A stretch of 40,898 nucleotides of DNA from Geobacteraceae bacterium (GCA_024281055.1 JAMXLF010000067.1:1-40898), one strand, 5' to 3'. Counted from the stretch's first letter, positions 28,574 to 37,324 are shown. The notes: generated from the letters alone by a model not told the origin. Translations and numbers: made by a program.

Positions 28574-29536
28574 TCAGAACCAGCCGCCACCCATGTGGCG
28601 ACGCGGCTTTCGTGTCTGCTCGGCGAGATGGTGCGCCAGGCGTGGGTGGGCTTCGCCGGGGAAGGGAAACCACTCTGAGGGAGGCATCTCTTCCGCGATC
28701 TGGAGAAGCCGCCGGACCCGTTCGTCAGTCCGCGGGTGGGTCCGGAGAAGGGACGGTTCGCCGCCGCGATGTCGGGGGATCCTCTGTTTGCCCAGAAGCC
28801 GCTCCTGGTACTTTTCCAGTTTCCCGAGGGCGGCGGCAAGGCCGGCAGGGTCCCCGGTGAGCCGTGCCGCATGGAGGTCGGCATCGAACTCCCGGGTGCG
28901 GGAGAGCGCCAGCTGCATGAGGGCGCTGACCGCTGGAGCGAACGTCAGGAGTATGACCGGTATCCAGGGAAGGGCGCGGTTGCCGAGGAAATAGAGCGGC
29001 AGGTTGATGAGCACGAGCACCTGGCCGAAGAGGGAGAGGGTGCCGGTTATCCGGCTCACCACGTCGGCGAAGCTCATGACCCAGGTGTCGTTGTTGCGGA
29101 TATGGCTGATCTCGTGACCGACCACGCCGACCAGCTCGCGCAGCGTAAAGAGCCGCAGCAGGCCGTCGGTGACGGCGATGGCACCCTCCCTGCCAAACCC
29201 CACGGAGAAGATGAGCGCCATCCGGCTCGGGATATAGTACAGCCGGGGCATGGCCCTCAAGCCGGCCCGCTTCGACAACTCGGCAGCGAGGGTGAAGAGT
29301 TCGGGTGCCTCGGCGGCCGAGAGTTCCCTGGTGCGATAGAGCTTGAGGACCATGCGCGGGAGGACGCGGATGCTCACGAAAAGAGGGATTATCCCGAGGA
29401 GCACCGCCCAGAGCATGCCGATCTCCCCCGCAAAAAGCCAGCCGAGGAGGAGAAGAAGGCCGAACAGCCCCACGAGGAGAACGAGGGTATGGAGAAGGTT
29501 GTTCATGCCATGACTCAGCATCCGGATCGACGGCAT
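28574..29536 (-). CDS. htpX: HtpX-like M48-family membrane zinc metalloprotease
   Basis: A 320-residue membrane protease of the HtpX/M48 family, probably degrading misfolded inner-membrane proteins with its active site in the cytoplasm. Two N-terminal hydrophobic segments (about 12-57) precede HEISH (His141, Glu142, His145), the zinc and catalytic motif. Two more hydrophobic segments (about 165-210) are followed by the third ligand Glu216 in SRTREFDADLHA. The C-terminal LRTHPRTDERVRRL is the M48 conserved tail. GGGAGG precedes the ATG at 29536. The C-terminus is Arg/His-rich (KPRRHMGGGWF). It is divergent from the acyl-CoA dehydrogenase. Confidence 0.9.
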   Translation of the reverse strand: MPSIRMLSHGMNNLLHTLVLLVGLFGLLLLLGWLFAGEIGMLWAVLLGIIPLFVSIRVLPRMVLKLYRTRELSAAEAPELFTLAAELSKRAGLRAMPRLYYIPSRMALIFSVGFGREGAIAVTDGLLRLFTLRELVGVVGHEISHIRNNDTWVMSFADVVSRITGTLSLFGQVLVLINLPLYFLGNRALPWIPVILLTFAPAVSALMQLALSRTREFDADLHAARLTGDPAGLAAALGKLEKYQERLLGKQRIPRHRGGEPSLLRTHPRTDERVRRLLQIAEEMPPSEWFPFPGEAHPRLAHHLAEQTRKPRRHMGGGWF

Positions 29537-29683
29537 CGTTGCGTTCCTCCCGTGGTCGATTCCAGCCGGCCCGCTCTGCCTCCAGATTCCCGGACTTCGC
29601 GGGTTCTGTCGTTAAGTGTACCCGGTGGAGGACCACGTCGCCATAACGGAAAAAATTTTTCTTAGATCTACGGGAGGCAAACC

Positions 29684-30838
29684 ATGGAATTTGCTTTGAA
29701 CGAGACGCAGGAAAAGATCCGGGACCTGGCCCGGCGCTTCACCGAGGAGGAGATCATTCCCACGGCCAGGGAAAACGATGCCCAGGAACGTTTCCCGCGG
29801 GAGACGTTCCGCAAGCTGGCGGCACTGGGGTTTCTCGGCGGGACAATCCCCCGGGAATATGGAGGTGCAGGGTTCGACTGGATCAGCGATGCCCTGATCT
29901 TCGAAGAGATCGGCCGCGGCTGCTCCTCGGTGCGGACGACCATGTCGGTACAGGTCTCCCTGGTGGAGCAGGTGATCTTCACCTGGGGTGACGAGGCGCA
30001 GCGACAGCGCTATCTGCCGCGCCTCTGCCGCGGTGAGATCCTCGGCTGCTTCGCCCTGACCGAGTCGGGGGCGGGAAGCGACGCGGCCGGGATCAGGACC
30101 CTGGCACGGCGGGAAGGGGGAGGCTGGGTGCTGAACGGTACCAAAACATGGATCAGCAACGGCGGGGTGGCGGATATCGCAATCGTTTTCGCCCGAACCG
30201 ACCCCGGTCCCGGCGAGGGGGCGCCGGCAGCATTTCTCGTCGAGACCGGTGCGCCCGGGTTCAACGCCACCGAGATCAAGGGGAAGCTCGGCCTCCGGGC
30301 ATCGAACACCGCCGGGATCGTCCTCAAGGAGTGCTGCGTTCCCGGCGTGGCGCTCCTCGGGGAGGTGGGTGCCGGGCTGAGGATCGCCCTCGGCGCCCTC
30401 GACAACGGCAGGTACGGCGTGGCCGCCGGCTGCGTCGGGATCATCCGCGGCTGTCTCGAAGCGTCAACCGCCCATGCCCGGAAGCGGCACCAGTTCGGAA
30501 GGCCGATCGCCTCCTTTCAGCTGGTGCAGGAGATGATCGCCCGGATGGCGGTGGACCTCGATGCGGCACGGCTTCTCGTATTCCGGGCGGGGGAGCTTAA
30601 GAACCGGGGGGTGAGGAACACCCTGGAGACCTCGATCGCCAAGTACTTCGCCAGCGAGGCGGCGGTGAGGGCGGCCACCGATGCCATCCAGGTGCATGGC
30701 GCCAGCGGCTACTCCAATGCCTACCCGGTGGAGCGCTACCTGCGGGATGCCAAGGTGGCCACCATCTACGAGGGGACCTCCCAGATCCAGAAACTCATCA
30801 TCGGTGAGCAGATCCTCGGGGTGCGGGCGTTCGCCTGA
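29684..30838 (+). CDS. Acyl-CoA dehydrogenase family protein
   Basis: A 384-residue FAD flavoenzyme that oxidises an acyl-CoA to the enoyl-CoA, passing electrons to ETF. Visible marks are the N-terminal helical domain, CFALTESGAGSDAAGIRT (FAD/substrate loop), WVLNGTKTWISNGG, and RHQFGRPIASFQLVQ. Next is IQVHGASGYSNAYPVERYLRD, then the catalytic Glu363 in IYEGTSQIQKLIIG. GGGAGG lies before the ATG. The SVRTTMSVQVSL stretch recalls glutaryl-CoA and alicyclic acyl-CoA dehydrogenases, but the substrate cannot be fixed. No etf, thiolase or CoA ligase gene is adjacent, so pathway context is missing. Confidence 0.93.
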   Translation: MEFALNETQEKIRDLARRFTEEEIIPTARENDAQERFPRETFRKLAALGFLGGTIPREYGGAGFDWISDALIFEEIGRGCSSVRTTMSVQVSLVEQVIFTWGDEAQRQRYLPRLCRGEILGCFALTESGAGSDAAGIRTLARREGGGWVLNGTKTWISNGGVADIAIVFARTDPGPGEGAPAAFLVETGAPGFNATEIKGKLGLRASNTAGIVLKECCVPGVALLGEVGAGLRIALGALDNGRYGVAAGCVGIIRGCLEASTAHARKRHQFGRPIASFQLVQEMIARMAVDLDAARLLVFRAGELKNRGVRNTLETSIAKYFASEAAVRAATDAIQVHGASGYSNAYPVERYLRDAKVATIYEGTSQIQKLIIGEQILGVRAFA

Positions 30839-30854
30839 AAGCCGCTTGACCTTG

Positions 30855-30881
30855 AGCCCCGCCGGCTTTGCCGGGGGGGCT
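30855..30881. terminator. GC-rich hairpin between convergent genes
   Basis: Twelve-base arms (AGCCCCGCCGGC with its complement) around a TTT loop, with one mismatch. It lies between the stop codons of the acyl-CoA dehydrogenase and the NosL-barrel gene. There is no T tract, so its strength as a terminator is uncertain. Confidence 0.55.
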
Positions 30882-30911
30882 GGAGTTCGACTAGGGCGGG
30901 AAGTGTGCCTG

Positions 30912-32381
30912 CTAAAACATCGCCTGAAAACCGGTAGTGAGAAACCAGCCGGTTGCCAGCTGCAGACCGTTCAGGTTTTGATAAACGGGAAGGCCACCTT
31001 CCACGCCGAAACTGAAGGGTCCCTTCGCGAAACTCACACCAACCAGGGCATCGAGCCGCTGACCGCCATAGTTGTTGGGATCGGCATCGGGAGTTGACGC
31101 TCCGATCATCGGGTTGGGGTTGAGGAGGATCTGAATCTCGGGGTCCCGGCCGTTGATGTGTCCGGTGTTGCTGAAGGCCAGCCGTGCCCAGGTGGCAGCG
31201 GGGCCTAAGGCGCGCTGGAGCCATGTGGTCGCCTTGATGGTGTCGCCGAGACTGTAGCCGGAATCGTTTTTCCCGATGTGGTTAGTATAGCTGACCTGGG
31301 CACCCCAGTTCCAGAGGGCGTCACTGCTGAGGTCCGAGTAGGTCAGTGCGGGTTTCAGGTCGAAGGTGCCCGAGCCGAGCTGCATGTCGTACGGGGCGCG
31401 ATAGGTCCTCCCCATCGTCCCGAACTCCTGCTTGATATCGCCGGTCGGGATGCTGAGCCCGAGACTTGCGACCAGGTAGTCGGTGATCTTGTAGATCGCT
31501 CTTACCTCGGTGTCCCCGATGCCGTTCGTATTCATGGGTGGCTCTATGGTATTCCCTTTGCCCATCCCCATGTTCATCAGCATCTCCATTTCATTGGCCA
31601 CATAGGTCGCCATCCCCATCAGAGTCAGCCGGTCGGTCACCCCGTACATCGCCATCACCATGTGCATGTCCATGGTCATGCTGGTGGGCGTCATCATAAA
31701 CCCGTATTTCGTGCCCATCATGGGGATTACCTGGTCCACGGAGACGTTCTTCGTGCCATCCTGCAACCCCCGCATGTCCATGTGCATGAACTTGTAATTG
31801 ACCATCCACATGCCGGCCGGGTGGGTGTGGTAGATATCCTCGCCGAAAGCGGGGTTGAACTGCATCTGGGCACCCGGGCCCATGTGGCTGCTCATGTCGT
31901 GCCCCGTGTGCCCCTGATGCGTCTGTTCCGTTTCCGTCTCCTCCACAAACTCCTTATTGGCCGCCTCCATCGCCTGGTCGAAACGGGTCACCTCTCCGCC
32001 GTTCTCCTTCACGAAGTTCCGGGCATCCTCCTCCCTGGCGAAGGCCCACTTCGGCAACGCGGTCATCACACCCTGTTTCGTGCCGCCCATGACCCAGGTG
32101 GCACTCCTGGCGTCGATCAATTCCTTGGTCTGGTAATCGGCGACCTTGAGCGACACGACCTGCATGCCCTTGTGCTGCTTCATATTCTCGGCTGCGCAAT
32201 TGAGGCTGCAGACCCCCACGGTGGTGCCGTCGGCATAGCTGATCAGCATGCGGCTGTGGGCAAACATGGTCCGGTCCATCCCGCACTGCTGACATTCTTT
32301 CGGCCTCTCCACCGCCTCGGTTGCGCCGGCGACCGTGCAGGCAAACAGCAGGCAGAATACTACTAACGTGAGTATTTTCAT
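30912..32381 (-). CDS. NosL-domain protein fused to Met/His-rich outer-membrane beta-barrel
   Basis: A 489-residue exported protein. A signal peptide (MKILTLVVFCLLFACTVAGA) is followed by a NosL-like domain (about 25-150). This has ECQQCGMDRTMFAHSRMLI (Cys30, Cys33, Met35) and VGVCSLNCAAENM (Cys58, Cys62); NosL proteins bind Cu(I) in the periplasm. A His-rich linker (HQGHTGHDMSSHM) leads to about 300 residues of amphipathic beta strands ending in Phe, typical of an outer-membrane barrel. Its first third is exceptionally Met-rich (PMMGTKYGFMMTPTSMTMDM). AAAGGAGA precedes the ATG at 32381. It is last in a six-gene operon. A copper role is inferred from NosL; there is no nosZ here. Confidence 0.85.
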   Translation of the reverse strand: MKILTLVVFCLLFACTVAGATEAVERPKECQQCGMDRTMFAHSRMLISYADGTTVGVCSLNCAAENMKQHKGMQVVSLKVADYQTKELIDARSATWVMGGTKQGVMTALPKWAFAREEDARNFVKENGGEVTRFDQAMEAANKEFVEETETEQTHQGHTGHDMSSHMGPGAQMQFNPAFGEDIYHTHPAGMWMVNYKFMHMDMRGLQDGTKNVSVDQVIPMMGTKYGFMMTPTSMTMDMHMVMAMYGVTDRLTLMGMATYVANEMEMLMNMGMGKGNTIEPPMNTNGIGDTEVRAIYKITDYLVASLGLSIPTGDIKQEFGTMGRTYRAPYDMQLGSGTFDLKPALTYSDLSSDALWNWGAQVSYTNHIGKNDSGYSLGDTIKATTWLQRALGPAATWARLAFSNTGHINGRDPEIQILLNPNPMIGASTPDADPNNYGGQRLDALVGVSFAKGPFSFGVEGGLPVYQNLNGLQLATGWFLTTGFQAMF

Positions 32382-32416
32382 CTGCGTCTCCTTTGTGTGC
32401 CAGGATATCACCCTTT

Positions 32417-33109
32417 TCATGCTTCAAACGCCCGGCCGTCCCGCATCTCGACGATTCTCTCCCCCAGGCGGGCGAGGCCGGGATTGTGGGTAACCATGAC
32501 AATGGTGAGTCCCCTGCTCCTGTTGAGCTCCTGCAGGACTTCGCCGATCTCCTCCGTCCTTTTCGTGTCGAGATTTCCCGTCGGCTCGTCGGCGAGAAGG
32601 ATTTCGGGGCGGTTGACGAGTGCCCGGGCGATGGCCACCCGCTGCATCTCCCCCCCCGATATCTGCCGCGGCAGATGGTTCCTGCGTTGTTCCAGGCCGA
32701 GCATGCCGATGAGCCTGTCGACCTCTTCTTCGGTTTCCGGCTTGCGGTAGAATGCCAGGGGAAGGGCCACATTCTCCCGTACCGTGAGGGTCGGGATGAG
32801 GTAGAAGTTCTGAAATATATAGCCGAAGAGCTCACGACGGACCCGGGTGAGGTCCTTTTCGGAAAGGATGTGCCCGCTGCCGAAAATGCTCCTCCCGGCC
32901 AGGTGGAGCTCCCCCGACGTGGGGTTGTCGAGGCAGCCGAGGAGGTTCACCAGCGTGGTCTTCCCGGACCCCGAGGGGCCAACGAAGGAGACGAACTCCC
33001 CCCGGCCGATGGTGAGAGACACGCCGTCCACAGCCCGGATCTCCTCGCTCCCCATCCGGTAGACCCGTGTCAGCTCCCGCGCCTCCAGTGAAATTCCGTT
33101 GCCGCTCAT
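32417..33109 (-). CDS. ABC transporter ATPase, LolD/MacB type
   Basis: A 230-residue ATPase of the MacB/LolD group, which drives periplasmic conformational work (lipoprotein release, efflux, signalling) rather than substrate passage through the membrane. Walker A GPSGSGKTT (44-52), signature ISGGEMQRVAIARAL, Walker B ILLADEP and the family mark PTGNLDTKRTEEI are all present. It overlaps the permease gene upstream as ATGA and lies 35 bases before the NosL-barrel gene. Together with the FtsX-like permease it forms a complete type VII ABC pair. Confidence 0.94.
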   Translation of the reverse strand: MSGNGISLEARELTRVYRMGSEEIRAVDGVSLTIGRGEFVSFVGPSGSGKTTLVNLLGCLDNPTSGELHLAGRSIFGSGHILSEKDLTRVRRELFGYIFQNFYLIPTLTVRENVALPLAFYRKPETEEEVDRLIGMLGLEQRRNHLPRQISGGEMQRVAIARALVNRPEILLADEPTGNLDTKRTEEIGEVLQELNRSRGLTIVMVTHNPGLARLGERIVEMRDGRAFEA

Positions 33110-34293
33110 CGTCCGTCACTCCGGATCGACTCGAGAGGCCGTACCCGCCCCGCCTTCCACGCGGGATAGATGCCGCTTGCGAGCCCCACCGTCACTATGA
33201 CCGTCAACGTCAGCAGCGCGAGCCGCAGGTCGATCGCCACGAGCCCGCCACCCGGGGCGTAGGGCAGTATTCTCCGCATCAGGATGTCCGTCATCCGGGC
33301 AAGGACGAAGGCGAGACCGATTCCGGCGACGCCGCCGCAGCCGCAGAAGATGAGGGTTTCGGTCCAGACGAGGCGGAAGATGTCGCCCGGCATGGCACCC
33401 ATGGTCTTGAGGATGCCGATTTCCTGCTGCTGTTCCAGGACCGACATGAGGATGGTGTTCACGACGCCGACCATGGCGATGAGGATGGCGATGACGGCAA
33501 CGGAGAAGACCATCACCCTGGCCGTCGAGATGAGCTTCATGATCGTCTGCTTGACCTGGGTGAAGCTGACCACCTGCACGTCCGGAAGCTTATACAATTC
33601 GGCTTCCAGCTTCGCGCTGTCCGCGTCCTTTTTCAGCTTGATCCCGATGGTGGTGATCTTGTCGGTTGCCGCGATCTTCTGCAGTGTCTTGAGGGGAACA
33701 AAGATCGTGCCGTCGTCCTGGGTCCCGGTCCGTTCCAGAATCCCCACCACCTTGAGCGTGACGTTCTTTTCGGGAACGATGATCATGTCCCCCACTTCCC
33801 GCTGCTCCAGTTCGGCCGCCTCGTATCCCATGACCGCTTCGGCCGCCGTTTCATCCCGGAACCAGCCCCCCTGGCGGAACCGGAAGAAGGGCTTCATGCC
33901 GGGGAACGTGGCGGGATCGACGCCGTAATAGCCTGCGATACCCCCGCCGTCCCCTTTGTTGGGGTCGAAAAACGCCTGCATGAGGATGGGGGTGATCTTG
34001 TCGACTTCGGGTTCCTTCGCGATGGAGTCCACCATCGTCTGGTCGATGTAGCGCAGTCCCGTCCCCCCCTGGAGCATCATGGTGGCGGCCTCGTAGGGGC
34101 ATCCCTTTGCCATGACCATGAGTTGATACCCCATGTTCTCGATATCGTGGTTCAGGGAGCGTTCATAGCCCCGGTTGAAGCCGAGGAGGCTCACGAGCAC
34201 CCACGACGAGAGCATGATGCCGACCAGCGTAAGGAGCGTACGCATCTTTTTCCGCAGAAGATTCCTGTAGGCAACCTGGAACTTGGTGATCAT
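33106..34293 (-). CDS. ABC transporter permease, FtsX/MacB type
   Basis: A 395-residue membrane subunit with the four-helix MacB/LolC topology: one helix near the N-terminus (about 20-42, after RNLLRKKMRTLLTLVGI), a large periplasmic domain (about 45-265), then three helices (about 270-295, 320-345, 360-385). The cytoplasmic coupling stretch reads QQQEIGILKTMGAMPGDIF and the tail is GIYPAWKAGRVRPLESIRSD. The periplasmic domain would meet the operon's periplasmic proteins. It begins four bases after the preceding stop and overlaps the ATPase gene by four, so translation is coupled. Confidence 0.94.
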   Translation of the reverse strand: MITKFQVAYRNLLRKKMRTLLTLVGIMLSSWVLVSLLGFNRGYERSLNHDIENMGYQLMVMAKGCPYEAATMMLQGGTGLRYIDQTMVDSIAKEPEVDKITPILMQAFFDPNKGDGGGIAGYYGVDPATFPGMKPFFRFRQGGWFRDETAAEAVMGYEAAELEQREVGDMIIVPEKNVTLKVVGILERTGTQDDGTIFVPLKTLQKIAATDKITTIGIKLKKDADSAKLEAELYKLPDVQVVSFTQVKQTIMKLISTARVMVFSVAVIAILIAMVGVVNTILMSVLEQQQEIGILKTMGAMPGDIFRLVWTETLIFCGCGGVAGIGLAFVLARMTDILMRRILPYAPGGGLVAIDLRLALLTLTVIVTVGLASGIYPAWKAGRVRPLESIRSDGR

Positions 34294-34297
34294 GGGA

Positions 34298-34960
34298 TTA
34301 TCTTTCCGCCGAGTAGAAGAACTCGTCCATAAGAACGAGGTTTTTCTTCACCGCCCGGAGCAGGCCGAAAAAATCGGTCGCTGCTTCAGGGGCCGGGTTG
34401 GCGATCGCGGCTACCTTGCCGGAACCCTTGCCGCTGACCGTGTCGTAGCGCTCGAAATCCTTGAGGCTCAGTCCCACAAACTGTTTGCCGAATCTGGGGG
34501 AGGTGAATTTTTTTGCCCACGGTCCGGCCATCCGCTGGATGTAGAACGCCTTGATCGTTCCATCCATATCCAGGGAGACAAAGACCTCGAGTACGCCGAA
34601 TTGTCCCTTCTGGTTCACGCCGTGGACGTAGCCGACTTTCTTCTTCCCCTTGTAAACCTCGTAGAGCGTATACGGAACGTTGAGCGGGGCATAGAGGGTT
34701 GGTACCCCCCCGAGGCGCGCTTCGACCTTCCGCAGCAGGGGGTCTCCTCCCCGCTGGGCAAAGGAGAAGTAGACCGTCTTGAAGCTGGTGGATTCCGGGA
34801 AGAGCCTTGGCACGTCGCTGGAGGGATTGTTCAGTTCGCAATTGACGGCGGCCAGCGTCGGGGCGGCCAAGGCAAGCAGGAACAGGAAAACCGCGCAACA
34901 GATTAATCCCCCCGCAAGTGTTCGTTGTCTTTTTGCGGCTGATGTCGCCGAATCTTCCAT
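34298..34960 (-). CDS. Exported protein, possibly FMN-binding-domain-like
   Basis: A 220-residue protein with an N-terminal signal anchor (QRTLAGGLICCAVFLFLLALAAPTLA region, about 13-38) and a periplasmic domain. The domain has GKKKVGYVHGVNQKGQFGVLEVFVSLDMDG followed by IKAFYIQRMAGPWAKKF and KVAAIANPAPEAATDFFGLLRAVKKN, recalling the layout of FMN-binding domains of the RnfG/NosR group. The SGAT flavinylation motif is absent (ANPAPEA stands there), so covalent FMN is unlikely. GGGG precedes the ATG at 34960. Position between the cytochrome-binding protein and permease genes suggests a periplasmic partner of the ABC pair. Confidence 0.7.
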   Translation of the reverse strand: MEDSATSAAKRQRTLAGGLICCAVFLFLLALAAPTLAAVNCELNNPSSDVPRLFPESTSFKTVYFSFAQRGGDPLLRKVEARLGGVPTLYAPLNVPYTLYEVYKGKKKVGYVHGVNQKGQFGVLEVFVSLDMDGTIKAFYIQRMAGPWAKKFTSPRFGKQFVGLSLKDFERYDTVSGKGSGKVAAIANPAPEAATDFFGLLRAVKKNLVLMDEFFYSAER

Positions 34961-34989
34961 GCTGCCCCAAATTTTACTTTCGGGGCCGG

Positions 34990-36744
34990 TCACGGTGTCA
35001 CCCAGCCAATCTTTTTCAGGAGCCCGGTTTTGCCGAGTTGAACGATATAGCACCCTTTTGATGCATAGCGCTGGCCGGTACCGAAACTGAGCCGTCCATA
35101 CAACGGAACATCCTGATCCATGATCGTCCCGATCACGTCGAGCAGGTTGTCGCGGTAATAATCGCCCCTCATGTTCAGTAACGCCATGTTCAGGACCACG
35201 GTGAGAATGTATGACTGCTGCGATATCCTCGTCGTGGCCACGGCATTGGCTTCCGCGTTGAAATTGGTCGTTCCCAACCATGGCGTATTCTTGTCCTGGG
35301 GCGGCGCGGGCATCGCATAGGGATACGTAATGTAGGTGTAGTCCCGAGCCTGTTCATTCAAGGAGAACATGCTCTTGCCCAGATAGCTCGACGAAGCCAG
35401 GACCATCGCCGGTCTGTTCTTTTTCGCAGCCAGCATCTCCAGTGTCTTGAGGGACTCCGGGCCATCCCACAGCACAATGGCGGCCGGTTTGTCCTTGGTC
35501 AGTTCCTGCAGGCGCTCTGCGGCCAATGTTTCCCCGGCTTTCAGGGTGATCGTCACCGGCGCGGTTTGCCCAAGGTCATGCCAGGTTTCCTGGAATCCCC
35601 TGGCAAGCGTCTGTCCCTCCCGCGAATCACGGACGATCTGAACGATGGGCTTGTCTCTTGCCTCGTCGTTATCATTGAGGAAGCGGGCGGCGGTCTCTCC
35701 CTCCTGGTAGTACCCTTTCGACAGGTACAGGGTGTACCAGTCGGTCTGGGAAATGACCGGGAAGTCGGTAAAGGGGAAAATGTCCGGGATGTGATTCTCC
35801 TCGCAGAACTGGTGGACCGGCTGCCATTCTCCGGTCGTCATCCCTCCCAGGAGGGCGAACACCGGCTCTTTGCGATTATACTCCTCCAGCTGGCTGCGCC
35901 AGGTTTCAGGAGGGCCTTTCAATACCCAGAGGGACAGCTCCAGTTTCCTTTTGGCCACCCCCATCGGAGTGAATAATGTTTCTGCCATGGCGCGGGACCT
36001 GGCCCCCAGGACACCCGCCTCATGATCGGGAAAGTAGGTGGCATTCCTGACCTTGACATAATTTTCCAGGGGGGCCAGCATCGCAATCCGCTCTTCGGGG
36101 CTCACGTCATCCGTGATGACTGTGGCAAAGCGGATGGTCGTCTCCGTTACCCCGGGCGGAAATTCGGCAGAAAGCGATTTCAGGTACGAAATGAGAACCT
36201 TCATGTCGTCGTCTGCGAGGAGATACCGCGGCATGGCATCGTTCAGTATGCGCCCGGTGGGATCAGCGCCGCGCCGGATCGCTTCGGCCAGCGAAGCATC
36301 GGTATACGGCGGGCGGTTGGGAGGCCTCGGGTAATACCTCAGGTTGTCTTGCACAATCTGGCGGGGCACAAACGGCCTGCCTCCGAAGGTGGGAGACGAG
36401 TAGGCGCGGAATGGCTTGAAGAGTTTGGCTCCGGTTATCGGAGGGATGATGGTGACTTCAGCAACCGAGCCGAGTCCGCTTCGCAGATGACAGCTGACGC
36501 AGGCAAAGGTAGAACCGGGGACAGTAAGACCTCCTTTGAGAGTGGCTCGCAGCGGTTCTCCCGAAGGCAGGATCCCCTCGCGATAGATCCGTTCTCCCTG
36601 GCGAAGCGTCTCCGGCGACGCGGTCGATGGTGCGGACGATGCCGCACGTGAGCCTGACGATACGACTAAGAGCAAGAGGGTTGCAAAGAATAGCAGTGCC
36701 CCTGCTCTTTGTCGGAGGCAGCAATTCCTTATCGGATTGATCAT
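34990..36744 (-). CDS. Mono-heme cytochrome c fused to periplasmic ligand-binding (Peripla_BP_6-like) protein
   Basis: A 584-residue exported protein. A signal peptide (hydrophobic 15-32, cleavage near SRAASS) is followed by a class I cytochrome c domain (about 45-195) with heme site CVSCH (82-86) and likely distal Met171 in NDAMPRYLLADDDMKVLISYLKSL. From about 205 to the end is a type I periplasmic ligand-binding fold of the branched-chain amino-acid-receptor kind (YNRKEPVFALLGGMTTGEW, FPFTDFPVISQTDWYTLYLSKGYYQEGE, KPIVQIVRDSREGQTLARGF). It would bind a small ligand and hold a heme in the same chain. The ribosome site is weak. No import permease of the matching class is nearby; the operon has a MacB-type pair. 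Confidence 0.85.
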   Translation of the reverse strand: MINPIRNCCLRQRAGALLFFATLLLLVVSSGSRAASSAPSTASPETLRQGERIYREGILPSGEPLRATLKGGLTVPGSTFACVSCHLRSGLGSVAEVTIIPPITGAKLFKPFRAYSSPTFGGRPFVPRQIVQDNLRYYPRPPNRPPYTDASLAEAIRRGADPTGRILNDAMPRYLLADDDMKVLISYLKSLSAEFPPGVTETTIRFATVITDDVSPEERIAMLAPLENYVKVRNATYFPDHEAGVLGARSRAMAETLFTPMGVAKRKLELSLWVLKGPPETWRSQLEEYNRKEPVFALLGGMTTGEWQPVHQFCEENHIPDIFPFTDFPVISQTDWYTLYLSKGYYQEGETAARFLNDNDEARDKPIVQIVRDSREGQTLARGFQETWHDLGQTAPVTITLKAGETLAAERLQELTKDKPAAIVLWDGPESLKTLEMLAAKKNRPAMVLASSSYLGKSMFSLNEQARDYTYITYPYAMPAPPQDKNTPWLGTTNFNAEANAVATTRISQQSYILTVVLNMALLNMRGDYYRDNLLDVIGTIMDQDVPLYGRLSFGTGQRYASKGCYIVQLGKTGLLKKIGWVTP

Positions 36745-36802
36745 GTGAGCACCATTCCAAGTGTAGTTCCCGTGAGAAATAGGGACGAAGAAGGCATTTT
36801 AA

Positions 36803-37258
36803 CTACAGATCGAAGAGGTAGGCACCACGGAACACCGTTTTTCCGTTCTTGACGAAAATGAACCTGATTTCCCAGTCCCCCGGCATCACGAGCCGCACGG
36901 GAAGGAGATAGACCCCCTTTGCCGACAGGGAAAAATCCTTATTGCCGCTGCTGTGGGCTCCCCGCATGGACGGCATGTCCGCGTCCCCCCTGACGGCGAA
37001 CGAGGTGTCATGTTTCCCGTCGCGGGTGAATATTTCCACCCTCATGATGGCCATGCCGAGCTTCGGTGGCTTTTCGAAGCCGTAGGTGAAGTAGTGGTCG
37101 GTGTCGAGGGGTACTTGCTTTCCGGGTTTCGGAAGTTGCTGGTAAACGTCCTGAGCGTGTGCGGAGGAAGCGGTCAGGGGAGCAGCAGCTCCCAGAATGA
37201 AGACGAATACGGTCCCGAGCACAAACGTCCGCGTGATGATCGTTATCCTTGAGAGCAA
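36803..37258 (-). CDS. Exported YtkA/FixH-like domain protein
   Basis: A 151-residue protein with a signal peptide (TFVLGTVFVFILGAAAPLTA, cleavage near AHAQD) and a small beta-sandwich resembling YtkA/FixH. The marks are KLGMAIMRVEIFTRDGKHD, GDADMPSMRGAHSSGNKDF and GVYLLPVRLVMPGDWEIRFIF. The MPSM...GAH stretch offers Met and His ligands of the kind used for copper in such domains (inference). It starts with TTG at 37258, supported by a perfect AGGAGGGAAT ribosome site. It is the first gene of the six-gene operon. Confidence 0.85.
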   Translation of the reverse strand: MLSRITIITRTFVLGTVFVFILGAAAPLTASSAHAQDVYQQLPKPGKQVPLDTDHYFTYGFEKPPKLGMAIMRVEIFTRDGKHDTSFAVRGDADMPSMRGAHSSGNKDFSLSAKGVYLLPVRLVMPGDWEIRFIFVKNGKTVFRGAYLFDL

Positions 37259-37324
37259 AATTCCCTCCTCTTTCGCAGCAATATTGCCTTTATGTTAAGG
37301 CAAGTAAACCACAGGTTTTGTTAA

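Noticed and set aside
27421-28884. 487-codon minus-strand frame opposite the quinone oxidoreductase
   Set aside because: No domain, Pro/Arg/Ser-rich, and it runs across both the promoter and the convergent gene.
30912-37258. Denitrification nos gene cluster
   Set aside because: Only a NosL-like domain is shared; nosZ, nosD, nosR and the NosFY-type pair are absent, and the ABC pair is of MacB/LolD type.
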